Of a stretch of DNA of 7,217 nucleotides, positions 5,765 through 7,217 are shown piece after piece. Numbering within the stretch: the stretch's first letter is position 1; each line of letters opens with the position of its first letter. The DNA is from JAYEJW01 sp034716535 (lineage in GTDB: Bacteria; Pseudomonadota; Gammaproteobacteria; Chromatiales; Chromatiaceae), in assembly GCA_034716535.1 (NCBI GenBank), contig JAYEJW010000530.1:1-7217 (forward strand), in the 5' to 3' direction. The notes beneath the pieces were generated by a model. It was given only the letters and a program-made list of their open reading frames with translations, was not told the DNA's origin and ran no database searches. The translations under genes and the position numbers were made by a program.

Positions 5765-5874
5765 ACGTTTGCCGCCGGAATTGTCCGCCGGGCACTGCCT
5801 TGCGGGCCGAGGCAAATGGCGGGGCCTGTTCCTGGCCGCGCCCCGTCCACCGACGGGCCGGGCACATAGCAGCC

Positions 5875-5908
5875 GGCCCACCCCCTGGGTCAGTCCCTGG
5901 GGTGGGCC
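5875..5908 (+). promoter_or_regulatory. Perfect 10-bp hairpin upstream of the reverse transcriptase start
   Basis: GGCCCACCCC (5875-5884) pairs perfectly with GGGGTGGGCC (5899-5908) across a 14-base loop that can itself form GGG/CCC. It lies 110 bases after the TR and 29 bases before the RT start codon. It may end or stabilise the template RNA, or limit RT translation; there is no U-run typical of an intrinsic terminator. Confidence 0.6.
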
Positions 5909-5937
5909 ACCCTTCAACCGCGATCGGGTGGGCGTGC

Positions 5938-7020
5938 ATGTTCGATGACATCCTGGACTGGGAGAATCTCCTTACCGCCTTTCGCAAGGCCCGAAAGGGA
6001 AAGCGCGATCGGCCCGAGGTCGCGGCCTTCGAGTGGGATCTGGAGGCGGAGCTGCTGGGATTGCAGCAGGAGTTGGCCACCCGGTCCTACCGACCCGCCG
6101 GCTACGACAGCTTCTACATTCACGAACCGAAGCGCCGTCTGATCAGTGCCGCGCCCTTCCGCGACCGGGTCGTACATCATGCCCTGTGCAACCGTATGGA
6201 GCCGGTGTTCGAGTGCTCGTTCGTCGCCGAGAGCTTCGCGAATCGCAAGGGTAAGGGTACGCACCGGGCGCTGGACCAGGCTCAGGCCCTCGCCCGGCGG
6301 TTTCGCCATGTGCTGCAGATGGACCTGGTCCAGTTCTTCCCGAGCATCGATCACGGCATACTGCGCGCGGAGATCGCCCGCCGTGTGACCGATCCCGCGG
6401 TGCTGTGGCTGGTGGACCTGATCCTCGCGAGCGGCGAAGGGGTGCTGGCCGAGGAGTACCGGATGGTCTACTTTCCCGGCGACGATCTGATGGCCGCGCT
6501 GCGCCCGCGGGGATTGCCCATCGGAAACCTGACGAGCCAGTTCTGGGCCAACGTCTATCTGAATCCGCTGGATCACTTCATCAAACGCGAGCTGCGCTGT
6601 CCGGGCTATGTGCGCTATGTGGATGACCTGCTTCTATTCGGCGATGACAAGCGTCTGCTCCGTGACTGGAAGCGCGCAACCGAGGAGCGGCTCGCCCGGC
6701 TGCGTCTGACGATTCACGCGGGCGCCCATGCGCGTCCGGTGACGGAGGGCATTCCATTCCTGGGGTTCGTCGTCTACCCGGACTGCCGGCGGATCAAGCG
6801 GCGCAAGGTAGTGGCCTATCGGCGCCGGCTCGGCGCGCTGCTCCGAGACCATGCGATCGGTGACGTCGGCTCCGATAACCTGCTTGCCTCGGTACTGGGT
6901 TGGAACAATCATGCGCGTTTCGGTAACACGGTCGGTCTAAGGCGTGTGACGTTCGCGACCGTCCCGCCGGAGATTCGGGCAGAGGCACGGCGCATCTTGA
7001 CCCCGAGGCGTCACGGCTAA
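5938..7020 (+). CDS. DGR reverse transcriptase
   Basis: The 360-aa RNA-directed DNA polymerase copies the TR RNA with errors at adenines and feeds the cDNA into the VR. Motifs in order: RRLISAAPFRDRVVHHAL near residues 65-82 (RT1/2); motif A with Asp129 followed by FFPSID at 133-138; motif B GLPIGNLTSQ at 192-201, where the I-G-x-x-x-S-Q form is the DGR hallmark in place of Q-G-x-x-x-S-P of most other RTs; motif C YVDD at 227-230; motif E IPFLGF at 272-277; and a thumb part with LGWNNHARFGNT. Length fits the family (about 300-400 aa) and the catalytic Asp triad is intact. No maturase or endonuclease domain follows, so it is not a group II intron RT. ATG 5938 places the N-terminus as in relatives; its ribosome site is poor, and a strong hairpin lies just upstream, so expression may be held low. 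Confidence 0.97.
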   Translation: MFDDILDWENLLTAFRKARKGKRDRPEVAAFEWDLEAELLGLQQELATRSYRPAGYDSFYIHEPKRRLISAAPFRDRVVHHALCNRMEPVFECSFVAESFANRKGKGTHRALDQAQALARRFRHVLQMDLVQFFPSIDHGILRAEIARRVTDPAVLWLVDLILASGEGVLAEEYRMVYFPGDDLMAALRPRGLPIGNLTSQFWANVYLNPLDHFIKRELRCPGYVRYVDDLLLFGDDKRLLRDWKRATEERLARLRLTIHAGAHARPVTEGIPFLGFVVYPDCRRIKRRKVVAYRRRLGALLRDHAIGDVGSDNLLASVLGWNNHARFGNTVGLRRVTFATVPPEIRAEARRILTPRRHG

Positions 7021-7038
7021 CGCGACAGGAACCGAACA

Positions 7039-7140
7039 ATGGACCCAACGGATCTCTTCAAACAGCTTAAGCCCATTCTCGAACCGGCCCTCGCTGCGCG
7101 CCAAGGAAGTGCGAAGCACGAGGCGCGTAGTCCCCGGTAG
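7039..7140 (+). CDS. Short ORF after the reverse transcriptase, unrecognised
   Basis: ATG 7039 begins a 33-codon frame (MDPTDLFKQLKPILEPALAA and a basic tail) ending at TAG 7138-7140, with AGGA about eight bases upstream and 18 bases after the RT stop. The first 20 residues look like a plausible amphipathic helix; the rest does not. It may be a small gene of the locus, a truncated remnant or chance. I recognise no family. Confidence 0.3.
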   Translation: MDPTDLFKQLKPILEPALAARQGSAKHEARSPR

Positions 7141-7217
7141 CCGTAGGCGCGGGCATGTTGCCGCAGTGGCGTAGGGGCCGTAGGTCCCGGAGCGTGTGAC
7201 CGGCATGCTCGCCGGCT
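7141..7217. other. Trailing sequence without a gene
   Basis: Nothing coding is seen. CCGTAGG occurs twice, and CCGGC (7200-7204) with GCCGG (7211-7215) can form a 5-bp hairpin around a six-base loop at the very end of the window; the window stops too soon to tell whether it is a terminator. Confidence 0.3.

Larger units (their letters stand above)
5548..5937 (+). ncRNA. DGR template RNA region between avd and the reverse transcriptase
   Basis: This 390-base region encodes no supported protein and contains the template repeat. Stems that could frame the RNA are visible: ACCTGCGG (5554-5561) with CCGCGGGT (5576-5583), one G-U; GGCGGCC (5599-5605) with GGCCGTC (5610-5616), loop GCTG, one G-U; TTTGCC (5768-5773) with GGCAAA (5811-5816) directly after the TR; and a perfect 10-bp stem at 5875-5908. 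In known DGRs the RNA carrying the TR plus flanking sequence is the template for adenine-mutagenic reverse transcription. A frame that stays open through the TR from 5582 is judged non-coding. RNA ends cannot be read from sequence. Confidence 0.6.
4966..7020 (+). mobile_element. Complete diversity-generating retroelement (VR, avd, TR, RT)
   Basis: All core parts are present on one strand in a common order: VR at the 3' end of the target gene, avd, TR and RT. DGRs do not move themselves; they rewrite the VR by copy-and-replace, leaving the TR unchanged. Every component looks intact and the observed VR carries mutations in the TR-adenine pattern only, so the element has been active since the last resetting of the VR. 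No phage structural gene is present in the window; the target is a cellular NACHT protein. Confidence 0.95.

Noticed and set aside
5582..5869. Open frame through the template repeat that would give an FGE-like peptide
   Set aside because: It is simply the TR read in the VR frame. It lacks a ribosome site and the flanks are not protein-like.
5938..7020. Group II intron or retron reverse transcriptase
   Set aside because: No intron RNA domains V/VI, no maturase or endonuclease part and no retron msr-msd. The IGNLTSQ motif B and the TR/VR pair identify a DGR enzyme.
1..7217. CRISPR array or insertion sequence
   Set aside because: I found no regularly spaced direct repeats with unique spacers, no transposase and no terminal inverted repeats with target duplication. 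The CTCTGN repeats are too short and close.

Overview
The window reads as a GC-rich gammaproteobacterial chromosome carrying an accessory locus, preceded by about 127 bases of unrelated AT-rich DNA. The Gammaproteobacteria assignment is inferred. It rests on a type III pantothenate kinase followed by a SPOR-type membrane-anchor start and a tRNA-Thr(UGU), a layout like the classical biotin-ligase / pantothenate-kinase / tRNA-Thr-Tyr-Gly-Thr / EF-Tu neighbourhood. Purple sulfur bacteria and relatives are plausible hosts, but no single base proves it.

Layout. (1) 1-127: AT-rich DNA encoding, on the minus strand, the core of a minimal nucleotidyltransferase, cut off where GC-rich DNA begins; this looks like a chimeric contig end or a foreign scar. 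(2) 159-1312: coaX, then a short gene with a membrane-anchor N-terminus that is frameshifted. (3) 1438-1632: candidate promoter and an intact tRNA-Thr with encoded CCA. (4) 1633-1866: the junction between tRNA and accessory DNA, with a tandem 12-bp repeat. (5) 1867-7020: the accessory locus, all on the plus strand. It holds a 134-aa helical protein, a 916-aa NACHT ATPase with a C-terminal formylglycine-generating-enzyme-like (C-type-lectin fold) domain, an Avd accessory protein, a template repeat and a reverse transcriptase. (6) 7021-7217: a short uncertain ORF and nothing else recognisable.

Region 5 is a complete diversity-generating retroelement (DGR). The template repeat (TR, 5645-5764) and the variable repeat (VR, 4966-5085, inside the last 51 codons of the NACHT gene) align without gaps over 120 bp. 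They differ at 15 sites, every one an adenine in the TR (15 of 29 adenines changed, 0 of 91 other bases). The receptor-like tip of an NLR-type signalling ATPase is therefore the target of targeted mutagenesis.

The 134-aa protein just upstream ends in a glycine-rich beta-type motif that is repeated at the N-terminus of the NACHT protein (10 of 19 residues identical). This is the arrangement expected for an effector and a sensor that meet by homotypic, amyloid-like signalling. My model is: variable lectin-like sensor, then NACHT oligomerisation, then templated assembly of the small partner, then a response (unknown), with Avd plus reverse transcriptase rewriting the sensor tip. The DGR is directly visible in the sequence; the immune or self-recognition role and the motif pairing are inference.
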